Made by a program: the position numbers and the translations under genes. From Perkinsus olseni (Eukaryota > Perkinsozoa > Perkinsida > Perkinsidae): a stretch of 64,000 nucleotides of DNA. The stretch lies in the NCBI GenBank assembly GCA_013115135.1, contig JABANP010000047.1, forward strand, positions 124,001 through 188,000, in the 5' to 3' direction. Positions 55,185 through 64,000 of the stretch are shown here, in pieces (the first letter of the stretch is position 1; every line of letters begins with the position of its first letter). The notes below the pieces were generated by a model. That model saw only the letters and a list, made by a program, of their open reading frames with translations, was not told the DNA's origin and did not search any database.

Positions 55185-55484
55185 ATTAATGATAAATCAA
55201 TACCGCACCATCCTCATCGAAATGTAACACTAGAGATGCTGTCCTCCCCTGGCGCGTGACGGGCTTGCCGCCAGAGGAGTCATTCGCTCTCCTCCTTAAC
55301 AGTTGTGGTTTCTGTCACCTATCGTCGTCAGCCTCGACTCGGCCCCTTCCTGGTCGGCCTGTACGACGGCAACTCCCCGCCACCACCGCTGCCGCCGTCC
55401 CAGAAGCCTTTACTCGCTCTATTCACCGTGTCACCCTTGTGTGGCCGCAGCCCCCTGCCGAACACAAACAGTTCACAGACAACG

Positions 55485-55990
55485 CTACCTCGCTGACCTG
55501 TGGGACTCCTCCCTTCGCCGCTCTTCCTCCTTTTCTTTCCACTCATCACTGGCCTTGATACGAGTAGCATCCGCCTCCAGTCGATCGAGGTAGGCCAACC
55601 GCTCCTTCGGCGGTTCCTGATGCTCTGGGGCCCCTCCTGACAGAGCTGCTGGCAGCCGAATGGCGCATTTCCTCCCACTCACCAATCCTCGCCTCAGCCG
55701 GTGCGGAAGGTGAGGTAGATCTTCCAGCGAAGTGATGGTATGCTAAGTACCCTACTATACCGCAGAGAATGATACTTATAGGTGATACTGAGGGCAGCCA
55801 CCGAGCACCTTCACGGCTTGGCTTGGACGGCGTCCCTGAAGTCACAAATAGTGATAGTGACGGCGGGAGAGGGAAGACCACCGAAACCCACCTTCTTCAA
55901 GCGGCTCACCATCACCACCCTCCTCGGGAACAATTCCCTCCTCGGCAAGCTGACGATAAGTACAGTAGCTGAGGTCGAAGGTCATCATTG
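55485..55990 (-). CDS. Small single-span membrane protein, unrecognised
   Basis: Three exons joined by frame: EEGIVPEEGGDGEPLEE (about 55890-55960), GTPSKPSREGARWLPSVSP followed by the membrane span IILCGIVGYLAYHHFAG (about 55690-55843), and GGAPEHQEPPKERLAYLDRL plus a charged helix ending EEERRREESHRSAR at 55485. The layout is a short acidic N terminus, one span and a charged C-terminal helix, as in many tail-exposed ER or mitochondrial membrane proteins. The first exon and start are uncertain, because the alternative frames there are also open. Confidence 0.45.
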
Positions 55991-56433
55991 CGGCCTACCT
56001 CGGAGGCGAGGCACTCTATACTGTGCATCCCGCTGAGCTTCAGTAGCCGTTGCTCGCCACCTTGCTGGGGTAGGGGTAACGCCGGCACAACCCCTGGCAA
56101 CAGCCCTACCATCCCCAATCGGCCTGCCACCGTCTACCTACCTTCAGGCTTCTCTTCTGTGGCGAGGGAATCCACCGGGACACACTCCGCTGGTGATGAA
56201 GGAGGGTAGTGGAGGCAGCGGCCAGGGGGGCAAAGGTGCTGTAATTCTTGCCCTGATACCGAGAGAGAATCCGTGCCGATGCAGCTGCCTGCGATATGTG
56301 GCCCTACCTTGGCTAGAGAATGCGAACTCCTTGCCGAGGCAACAGCAGCTGCCAGCGAGGGCGGCGCTCCACACAATAAGCACTTTCATTATTAAAGAGT
56401 CAAAAACTGACGGCCAAGGACGAGTGCAGCGCG

Positions 56434-59400
56434 TCACGGAATGGCCCAGCCCAGTCGCGTTTTCGGGAGCATAGACGAATGGCGGTGTTCCTGCTGAACC
56501 TTCCCCTTCTGCCCCACACACAACGCCCCCTCTCCGCGGAAAAGTCTGCTGCATTACACTTACGTGTCTAATTGAAATCCCCAGTGATTTCCCAGCCCGA
56601 AGCTCCATCGTTCCCGGTTTAAATAGCATCTTCATTTCCTCCAAAGTCAAGCTTCGACCCTCGTCCTTCTGTAGGGCGGCCGCGTCGCTTGCGTCAAAGG
56701 CCATATTAGTGAGCCGACTCTTGCCAGCTTGAAGACTCATGATTCGCTGATCGATAGAGTCCCGTACGACGAAGCGATAGATCCTGACGGTGTGTTGCTG
56801 GCCCAGGCGATGCACTCTCATCATGGCCTGCTCCTCCACAGCAGGGTTCCACCAAAGGTCGAGCAAGTACAGGGTCCGACCGGCGGTGAGGTTGAGGCCG
56901 ACACCGCCAGCTCGCAAAGATACCAACAACACTTTCCCTTGTGTCGCGCTGTCCCCCTCATCCTCAGGCTCCGATACTTCGACATCATCACAGGCGTCCA
57001 GATGATTGGGCAACACCGCGGCGAAGTCCTTCTGGGAGCTCCTGTGGTTGAACCATGCCACGTTGTTCTGGCGTTCATTCTGATTCTGCTTGCCCGTGAT
57101 GAGCCTGTAAGGGACTTGGTTGACGTCAAGCATATGTGAGATCATCCACAGGTAGGAAGTCCATTGAGAGAAGACCACCACGTTCCATCCACGACGAACG
57201 TCCCTCTTCACGTACCGCAACAACTTCATCATCTTAGAACTCAAACGGAATTTGTATTCGACCCCTCGCTGCTCCTGGTTGGTGGCCTGCTCATCGTCCG
57301 ACTGCGTAACAGCATTGACCATCGCCTGCGTTGGTATGACCTGCAGGGACTCCACCGAGACCGGGGCCCGGCATACAGGACAAGAGCCGGCCCGCTTGAT
57401 GCAAGCATTGGCGCATGGTTGACACATCGTGTGACCGCACACCGTCAGGACAGGCTGCTTCTTCACGTTATCGCTGGTCAGAGCTTCCAGACAGATGACG
57501 CACTCCGGCAGGGACTCGGATATTTTCAAGTCGTCTATGACTTTCTTCAGGTAATCCTTCCGGTGGGGAGACGTATCCTTCGGGCCACCCATGAGTCGAT
57601 CATATAGCTCGTCAAGATTCTCTGCCATGCCGGAGTCATCTTCAAGGCGAGCGCTATTATCTTCATCATCTACCGGCACCCTGCCCATGACCTGTCCAGA
57701 AAGAAAGATTCAAGACGCGGCGAAGAGGCGATACCATCAATAGAGCATTAGATTGATGCATTGAGACCTTCTTCTCTGATGACGTGTTATCGTCCCAAGA
57801 GCATCATCCACCTCCGCGACGGAGTCCTCACCTTGGCGAGTCTCGGTGGTAGACAGAGAATCGGGTGGCAAAGGGCCTGGCGGAGCCTCAGGATGAGGTT
57901 GAGTATCTATTAGCTACATACGGATGACGACTACGGATGGCTGGTGCTTACCTTCATCCGGTGTAGAGTCTCCGAGCGTTCGATGAAGCTGTTGAATTCT
58001 AGATGACTTCGCCAGAAGAGATGGGTATAAATCTCCTCCTCCTCAGCGGCAAGAGGAATCTCTAGGGTGCGCACCAGCTGACACACAGAAGATAGTTCTT
58101 CTCTTTTCTCTGGTTCCAACATTGGTCGCTAGAGGTGTCAGAAAAGACGCTGATGAAGAGCCATCGGCGGTCCCACCTTGTCCGGCATCTGCACTAATGG
58201 TTGTCCATCGGAATCTTTGGTCTCCTTGGTCCTCCTTATCATTATACGAGATAGCATGTTATGCAACGCCGCGCGGCCTGCTTGATCTCCCTCCTTTACG
58301 GGATCCACTATATGCCTCTTGAAGAAGGCGAAGGACGACCATGGCTCGACGTGGAGAAACTGATTAGGAAGAGGCATTGCCTTCTTGATACGTACCCCGG
58401 ATGGAGGGTAGTCGTCGGAATTCCCTCGCCGCCGAAGTTCACGAGGACGGTGAAGGGTCCCCCCTACCTGTATTATCGGGAAGAGGTCTTCTAGAGTGTT
58501 CTGCACAGGAGTGCCTGCAGGCTACAGCTAACCCAAGCATATGGCGACGGCCACTGATAGGGAGCTCACCCGACAAGCACCAGAGACGATTTCCATGCAG
58601 GCACGTCCGCACTACTCGTGATATCGCGGTCACTCGGGACTTGATCAGATGACACTCATCCAGTACTATACGACGCCATCGGATGTGCTGAGCGAAAGAC
58701 AATATACCAAGAGGGCAGGCACGTCGCGGAAGGGACTGCTCACTTTCATAATGTCGGGCCCGTCTCGAGTGACGACTCCGTAGGTGGTCATGACCAGGCC
58801 GGCTCTGTCCGCAGCGGCGACAAGCTCCTCGGGACTTCGTATTCTCTCGTTGCCGTAATACTGGAAGGGCTTACCTGTAGATTATCAATGGTCATCGATC
58901 AAGAACCCCCGAAGTGCTCCGATACATTCCAATGCAGTCGAAACGAGGAGGACTAAAGAGGCGTAAGAACTCGAGAGACATCAGAGTAGAGACAATCTTC
59001 ATAGTACACAAGAAAGGTACTAGATATCGTCAACATCAGCATATCAGTTTCCCCAAGGGAACAAAATTCTCATGTAGAAGGTAGTTGTGGGTATCAGCTT
59101 GCCATCAGCATCACTCCCCACCCGATTCAAAATAGGGCCCTGGGTTGACCAGGGTGCAATCAACAGCGATTCTACTAGTGCCGTGTAATGCAAAGTGGAC
59201 GGAAGCCGCGGCATCGCATCGAGCCGTGCATATCCGGTATGATCGAATAGAAGACCGAATTCAGTCTGCAGCCTTGTAGTCCGCGCAGTTCCTGCACCTA
59301 ACTACTGTCGTTGAGCACTTTCGACACTCCTTTTTGTGCTTCCTGCGCAGCGGGTACAAGCCTCTGCTGGCTTGCTGTGGAATCGCACTGGGCAATTGCC

Positions 59401-62368
59401 GGTGATGTGTCCTAGACTGGTGCAGTAGTAGCAGATGGTAACGTCTTGCCCGAAGGTCCTGCGGCGGAGGACCGCTCACACGGTTCGAAGCGATTATTCT
59501 TCGACCTTCTTAGACCTTCTGGCCCCACCGAGTGTTCTTAGACCTTCCGGCCCCACCGAGTGCCATGGAGGACCATACCCCCAGGAGGCTGCGAGGCTAT
59601 CCTCTGAGGATGATTCTCAGGTAGGCTCCTGTAGAATATGCATTCAGCTGGCTCCGAAATAACTTTCGGTTTCTGCCCCGCCCGCTCGAAACTTGCCCCT
59701 ATTTTGCAATGGATGACAAAGAAAGAACAGCAACTGGCCTCGCTTCCTCCCGCGGACTCGGGAACGACATGTTTCACGGCACAACGGGAAGCACCACTAT
59801 GGGACTTCTGCTCATACAAACCTTATATCATGCAGAGACTAGCTCAGATGATTTTTGTCGTGTATAAAAAGCGGCTACTAGAATTTCGCGTCTGAGCACG
59901 ATCCGTGCCGCACAAGGACTGCCATGATGCAGCCCACCCTACCGAATGTCTTCGAGTCTCCCATATGCTCCACCGCTTCACTCTGCCATTGATTCAATAG
60001 CGAGAGAGGGAAAACGATGAGTGTGGCCTTGGTGCTCAGCCGACAGGGACTCGAAGTTTCCTGAGAAGATCTTCGGTCGAATGATTCGACTCGAATCCTT
60101 GGACGTGCGAGTAGACGCCCATGTGACGATGACGATGGTCGAGCGAGCGAAGATCCTCATCGTGGGGTAGCTTGCAGGGCTAGCCTCTTACCTTTCCAGA
60201 GACTCGGGGTTGCACTTCCACACCTTGATCTAGCAGCCACCGATCCGTTGCGATAAGTGATAAGGCCATTATGGTCTTCCCGAGGCCCATCTCACCAGCT
60301 AGTATCCCGCCCAGGCAATCCGGCGCTGCGCCAGGGAACTCCACAGAAGCCTCTGCCCTCGACGCATGCAAGTATAGCCTGGCATTGAGTGGACTGGAGG
60401 CTGATCTGGGTGACACGTCGCTAAGGCTCTACTTCGTGTTAGGATCCTTGGTCGGAAACTCAGCCCAGGAAGGATGCAGTGTGACTTCCGACTTCTCAAC
60501 CTCAGCGGTCTCATGCGCATCTACAGTGTGACGAGCTGGCGAGCGTGGAGAAGGCTCTGACATACCGACTGCATCCGCATACAGGGCGATCGCTTCCTCA
60601 GGAAGGCCGCCACACTCTGCTGGCCACTCTCGCTTCATCATCCATCCGAGAGCTTGTGCCTGCCAACGACAAGGTTGCACTACTCGCCAGACACCATATT
60701 CTACTTGGTAGGGTTTCAGCTCACACGCCATCACTCCTGATGGAGGGTACATCCCCGGTAAATTCAATCGTGCCAAGTACTCAGTAGAGCCATCTCTAGT
60801 CTTGAGAACCTTTGAGGGCATGAGGATAGTCTACCTTGATACAACCCCATTGCGTTCTTATCGGAAGCACAACTATCACTCTGGGCCATGGACGATTTCC
60901 TCGCCAAGATGACACAGGCGAGCTCACTTCCTGCATTTGCGCGGACATCTCGCCCTCAGCCTCATCAACCTCCTCATCCTCAGTCCCTTCCCCGGAAGGG
61001 GACGCTAACGACTCCGTCTCAGGTGACGATGCGGCCTTAGCGTCACCTATGTTCCAACTTGCCTGAAAATAACGACATCATCTACCATCTCCCACCGTCT
61101 CCCAAGGCCTTACAGCTCTCGTTGGCTTCAAGGCAAGGCATTCGCCATCGGTGAGCAGCGACCACCAGCAATCCCTGAGCTTATCATAGACGCCCTCCTG
61201 GTCAGCTGCCACTTCGAAATATCTCGCGAGATGCCTCCTATCGGTAGTAGCCTTCAGCCCGTGACTATCCACCATGACCGTCAAGGTGATGGGTATGTTG
61301 TCGCCCATCCGTACAGGGCCGCCGATGACCCCGGCATACGCTGCCAGGGCGCCTACTCTAGCTGTCACTGACAGCCCCAGATCCAGCATCACCAAGGGCG
61401 ATAGAACTTGCGCGATCGACCCAGGCAAATTTCCAACCTCATTGCTGGGAGGACTCAGCTGAGGCTGACTGAGACGGGCTATGGCAGTCCCTCGGAGTAC
61501 CCGGTCCCCGAGATTCACCGTCTTTCTTCTGCCACCCGTTCGTCGGACTCCTTTCGGCTCCTTGAAAGTGCAGGTCAAATTTAATGCCTTACCGGGCTTC
61601 ATTCTATTCTCGCCCGCCGACATCGGTCGGGTGCACATACAGAAAGTATTGATTTCTCCCAATACAATCCCTGTGCTCTTCGGCTCCGATAAAAGATTCT
61701 CTCCAGAGTTTCCGCTCGAAACGGGACTGCGTGGGCTGGATGCCTCGCCCCTCATCCACCTCAGTAGATCCACGGGTTTCCGCTCACTACTACTGCTGGA
61801 TGATTCGAGAAAAATTCTTCCCGGTCTTTTCGCTCCGCTGACTGCCGGCTCCGTGAATTCGGCTCCGATATTCTCCGAATACTCTCCGAGCCACTGTGAC
61901 GCGCTCTCATCACGTACTGCGCGACCTTCTCGGAATCGATCTGATCGACAACTTGGAGAATCCACCGGGCTCTCGCTAGTGAGGACCGCAATGCTATCAC
62001 AAAATAGTGGCCTTGCGAGTAATGTGAATCGAAGTTCGATTATCGAATTCTGAGATCTATGCTCATAACGACTCATCCACTCAGTGAAGAGCTAGAGGTG
62101 TCAGAAAGTTCATCTCAAGCTATAGCCCGACGCAGGACGTATCACACCAGCCACACTTCACCTGGGCGAAATATAAATCAACTGCCTTTTCCAGGTTGCC
62201 CTTGGCGGCGCTCAGTAAGTCCTGTAGTCTCTCCTCAGATGGACTGTTGCCCACCAGACTTCTAAACATCGCTATAGTCTCCGAGTCCACGCCACCCGCT
62301 ACACGGAGCCGCTTAGTTGGGGGCTGGGATGACGATGAGGAGGAGGAAGAGGAAGAGGAAGAGCTCAT
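56434..62368 (-). CDS. RAD5: Rad5/HLTF-like SNF2 helicase with RING finger
   Basis: Exon 1 (ATG 62368) encodes a Ser run, then a UBA/CUE-like helix set (PSEERLQDLLSAAKGNLEKA). The next exon (61078-62050) has no named domain. Helicase motifs follow: ELKPYQAQALGWMMKREW, GGILAGEMGLGKT (about 60290), TLIVFPLSLLNQWQ (about 60015), GLVMTTYGVV, the DECH box in RRIVLDECHLIKS (about 58655), WCLSGTPVQNTLEDLFP, and LSRIMIRRTK. A C3HC4 RING sits at 57370-57530 (CVICLEALTSDNV, then VCGHTMCQPC, then GSCPVCRA). The C-terminal lobe shows SLRAGGVGLNLT and MMRVHRLGQ. This order (RING inserted in the SNF2 domain) defines Rad5/HLTF proteins, which poly-ubiquitinate PCNA and remodel stalled replication forks. Stop near 56434 after a final short exon. 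One intron is about 1 kb and holds a retroelement remnant. Confidence 0.85.
59262..59475 (-). mobile_element. CCHC zinc-knuckle remnant of a retroelement
   Basis: Within a Rad5-like gene intron of about 1 kb, the minus strand encodes ICYYCTSLGHITGNCP, a Gag-type zinc knuckle with the spacing C-x2-C-x4-H-x4-C. It is followed, in other frames, by further Cys pairs (CTRCAG; ECRKC, VRCRNC). No reverse transcriptase, integrase or terminal repeats were found nearby, and frames are broken, so this is a fragment. A 28-bp tandem duplication (59507-59534 and 59535-59562) lies just upstream on this strand. Confidence 0.5.
59507..59562. repeat. 28-bp tandem duplication
   Basis: Two adjacent copies of TTCTTAGACCTTCYGGCCCC+ACCGAGTG that differ at one base. 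They lie in the same intron as the zinc-knuckle remnant. Confidence 0.85.
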
Positions 62369-62476
62369 GGCACACGCTGCCTCGAGTATATAAACCACCC
62401 CGCAGCCCTGTGACAAGCCCGAAGCACTGAACTCGGCAACATCAGAGCCTATCTCCGACCGAAACATGTTGTATCA

Positions 62477-62829
62477 TCAGCGCTTACGGAAGAGTATCAT
62501 AAACTCAAACATGGTGAGAGCTCCCACCATGATCGATCCTTGCACTATGTTGCCACTCTGCCCCCTTAGCGTTCGGTACCGTACGCACTGGACGAGGGCC
62601 GTCCCTAGTCCCCCGAGGACGCCTGAAATGGTTCAATTCCGTCACCCCGCGACGTGCGGCCGTCCAGAGTACTACATCCGCCAGCAAACCATTTAGTCCA
62701 TCTCTTGTAGCGTTCCCTCCTAGCGAACCCCATCCGAGGACCCGATCCACCTCGCCCTAGTGCTGCCTCCTCCTTCTCCCACATGCCCTCCGGCAGCTTG
62801 TAGCCTGCCGATTGCTCATAAAACGGCAT
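62477..62829 (-). CDS. Small two-span membrane protein, unrecognised
   Basis: Two exons (62676-62829 and 62477-62622) give a complete protein of about 100 residues starting MPFYEQSAGYKLPEGMWEKE. It has KRWTKWFAGCVLGGLGTAL as first span, a short polar loop with RYRTLRGQSGN, a second span (IMVGALTMFEFMILF), and a basic end RKR. The splice join through Cys is frame-supported. Size and two-span hairpin layout resemble small mitochondrial inner-membrane assembly factors of the COX20 type, but this is only a layout resemblance. Its stop is 108 bp from the Rad5-like start, same strand. Confidence 0.6.
62623..62675 (-). repeat. Intron with antisense T-arm-like sequence
   Basis: A 53-bp GT..AG intron of the small two-span protein gene. 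The opposite strand reads TGGTTCAATTCCGTCACCCC, resembling a tRNA T-arm 3' half. Confidence 0.65.
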
Positions 62830-64000
62830 ACTACTAGAGGGAAGATCATCGTCATTGTTAAAGCAGTCGCCTTCGACCGCAGGGGCCCGCCTTGAATAGA
62901 GGCGTTGTCGTTGCTCGTACTACCAAATACTCGTTACTCAGAGCTCCTCGGGTAAGCTACTCAGAGTAACGATCTTTTACGCGTGCCCATACGACTTCGC
63001 TCTACCGTAAAGTGCTCACGGGAAGTACCCGGCGGTATTAATATTACATGGGGCTTGGCTGAAGCACAAGCATGCTCTACGCACGGCAAGACCGTTGGTT
63101 GTCAATCATGACTAATGAGCAATCACCCTGCGCATCACCCCAGAGAACTACAAGTACGGCATGCGTATGGCCAAACTAGGATTTCTGCAATGGACTAATT
63201 GCGATAATTTCCCGGACTCAACTCTCCTAACCAATTCGGTTTTCCATACAACACGAGTGCACCACAATCTGTGCAGCACGCATGCACATGCCCAGGTTTG
63301 GTGATATTTCCCTGGAGCCCTGCCGAACTCAACAAAACCGAGAACACCAGTCTTCTGAAAATCGGGAGCGCCTTCCGATACAGGCCTACTGACGAAAATC
63401 GTCCGGAGAGCGTTCGATAAGGATATTTTACGAGCAAGTGAGCGGCCAGAGGCGGTCAGAGCCTACGGTGCAAATTTGGTGCCTTTTTTTCGAGTGGGAT
63501 TGAAAAATCAACTCACAGTATGCCGGCAGATACCAGATTTTCGACAACTCGTCTTGATCTCGTCGATCTCCCCTCGAAACTCTCCGGGATCGAGAAGTCA
63601 AGACTCTCTCGAATTCTCGGGTCGCAATAGATGTGCCGCGTCGCGGTGACCGCGAGGAGTACCCAGTCAAACCGGGGAAGTCTCCTCCCAGAAGCAACCT
63701 AAACGTGCGAAAAAACTTCATAACATCGAGTTGCTATTGTTCATCGCAGATAACCTTACCTAGTTCCCTTTGGCGCTGGCTGAGCGACTCTCAATGAGAG
63801 TCCGGGGCCTGGGGGCATGGTACCTACACAGAAGCGAGAGCGGCGGATGGAACCTAGTGTTCAGGGTATCAGTCAACGGGACTATGGCGTGTTAGGCATT
63901 CGCGATGACAGCCCTCGCTTGCTGCTACAGTAGTTCAAAATCATAATTGTTGACCAGATAATCCACCAGGAAACTCCAAGGGCTCTAACCTGGAGTCTTT
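62830..64000. other. No recognisable gene
   Basis: Open frames at 63195-63437 and 63428-63721 (minus) lack recognisable domains or clear splice joins. No copies of the intron elements were noticed. Confidence 0.4.

Noticed and set aside
60370..60450. In-frame stop codon in the Rad5-like helicase before motif I
   Set aside because: A 39-bp GT..AG intron removes it and keeps the frame (DPNTNPLNARLYL).

Overview
The window is nuclear DNA of an intron-rich unicellular eukaryote. Introns are mostly 33-80 bp with GT..AG ends, genes are packed on both strands, and the recognisable proteins (Brr2 helicase, Rad5-type SNF2 helicase, DHHC acyltransferase, SLC37-type transporters) are all eukaryotic. 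My best guess is an alveolate, possibly Perkinsus. That rests on overall gene style and memory, not on a marker gene, and is only moderately secure. No bacterial, organellar or viral gene was recognised.

Layout: 1-7 kb, poorly recognisable minus-strand exons, including an EF-hand protein near 6.1 kb. 7.45-9.65 kb, minus-strand genes, one ending in an SF3A1-like ubiquitin fold. 9.94-20.25 kb, the complete Brr2/SNRNP200 spliceosomal helicase (minus, many introns). 20.8-22.1 kb, a TLC-domain membrane protein (plus, divergent from Brr2). 23.2-29.65 kb, three tandem intronless SLC37-like transporters (minus). 30.2-32.1 kb, a Cys-rich multi-span membrane protein (minus). 32.43-32.61 kb, a mariner-type MITE. 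32.9-37.2 kb, low-complexity and possibly RNA-binding genes (minus). 37.4-46.2 kb, a five-gene tandem array of an unrecognised protein built of four repeated modules (minus). 46.4-48.9 kb, a DHHC palmitoyltransferase (plus). 49.0-51.0 kb, a PX-like membrane protein (plus). 51.7-54.0 kb, an acidic disordered protein with a minisatellite (plus). 54.2-55.2 kb, a bestrophin-like protein (minus). 55.5-56.0 kb, a small membrane-anchored protein. 56.4-62.4 kb, a Rad5/HLTF-like helicase with RING finger (minus), carrying a CCHC retroelement remnant in an intron. 62.5-62.8 kb, a small two-span protein.

The most unusual signals cut across genes. First, short repeated sequences sit inside introns in several families: a 12-mer GCGGAGCGAAGC (ten perfect copies), a 19-mer TGTCGCGCGCCACGAAATT, a 14-mer CTGACACCTCTAGC, an AAAGATAC element, and tRNA-arm-like sequences. 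They occur in both orientations and mostly fall between splice sites that I could confirm by protein homology, especially in Brr2. They look like introner or SINE-derived introns. Second, conserved coding sequence repeatedly jumps by +1 nucleotide with alignment length otherwise exact: in the tandem array, once in Brr2, and probably in the bestrophin-like and minisatellite genes. This may be assembly error, decay of duplicates, or a real recoding behaviour; the sequence alone cannot decide.

Brr2 and the SF3A1-like protein are both spliceosomal. The rest of the neighbourhood shows no obvious shared pathway.
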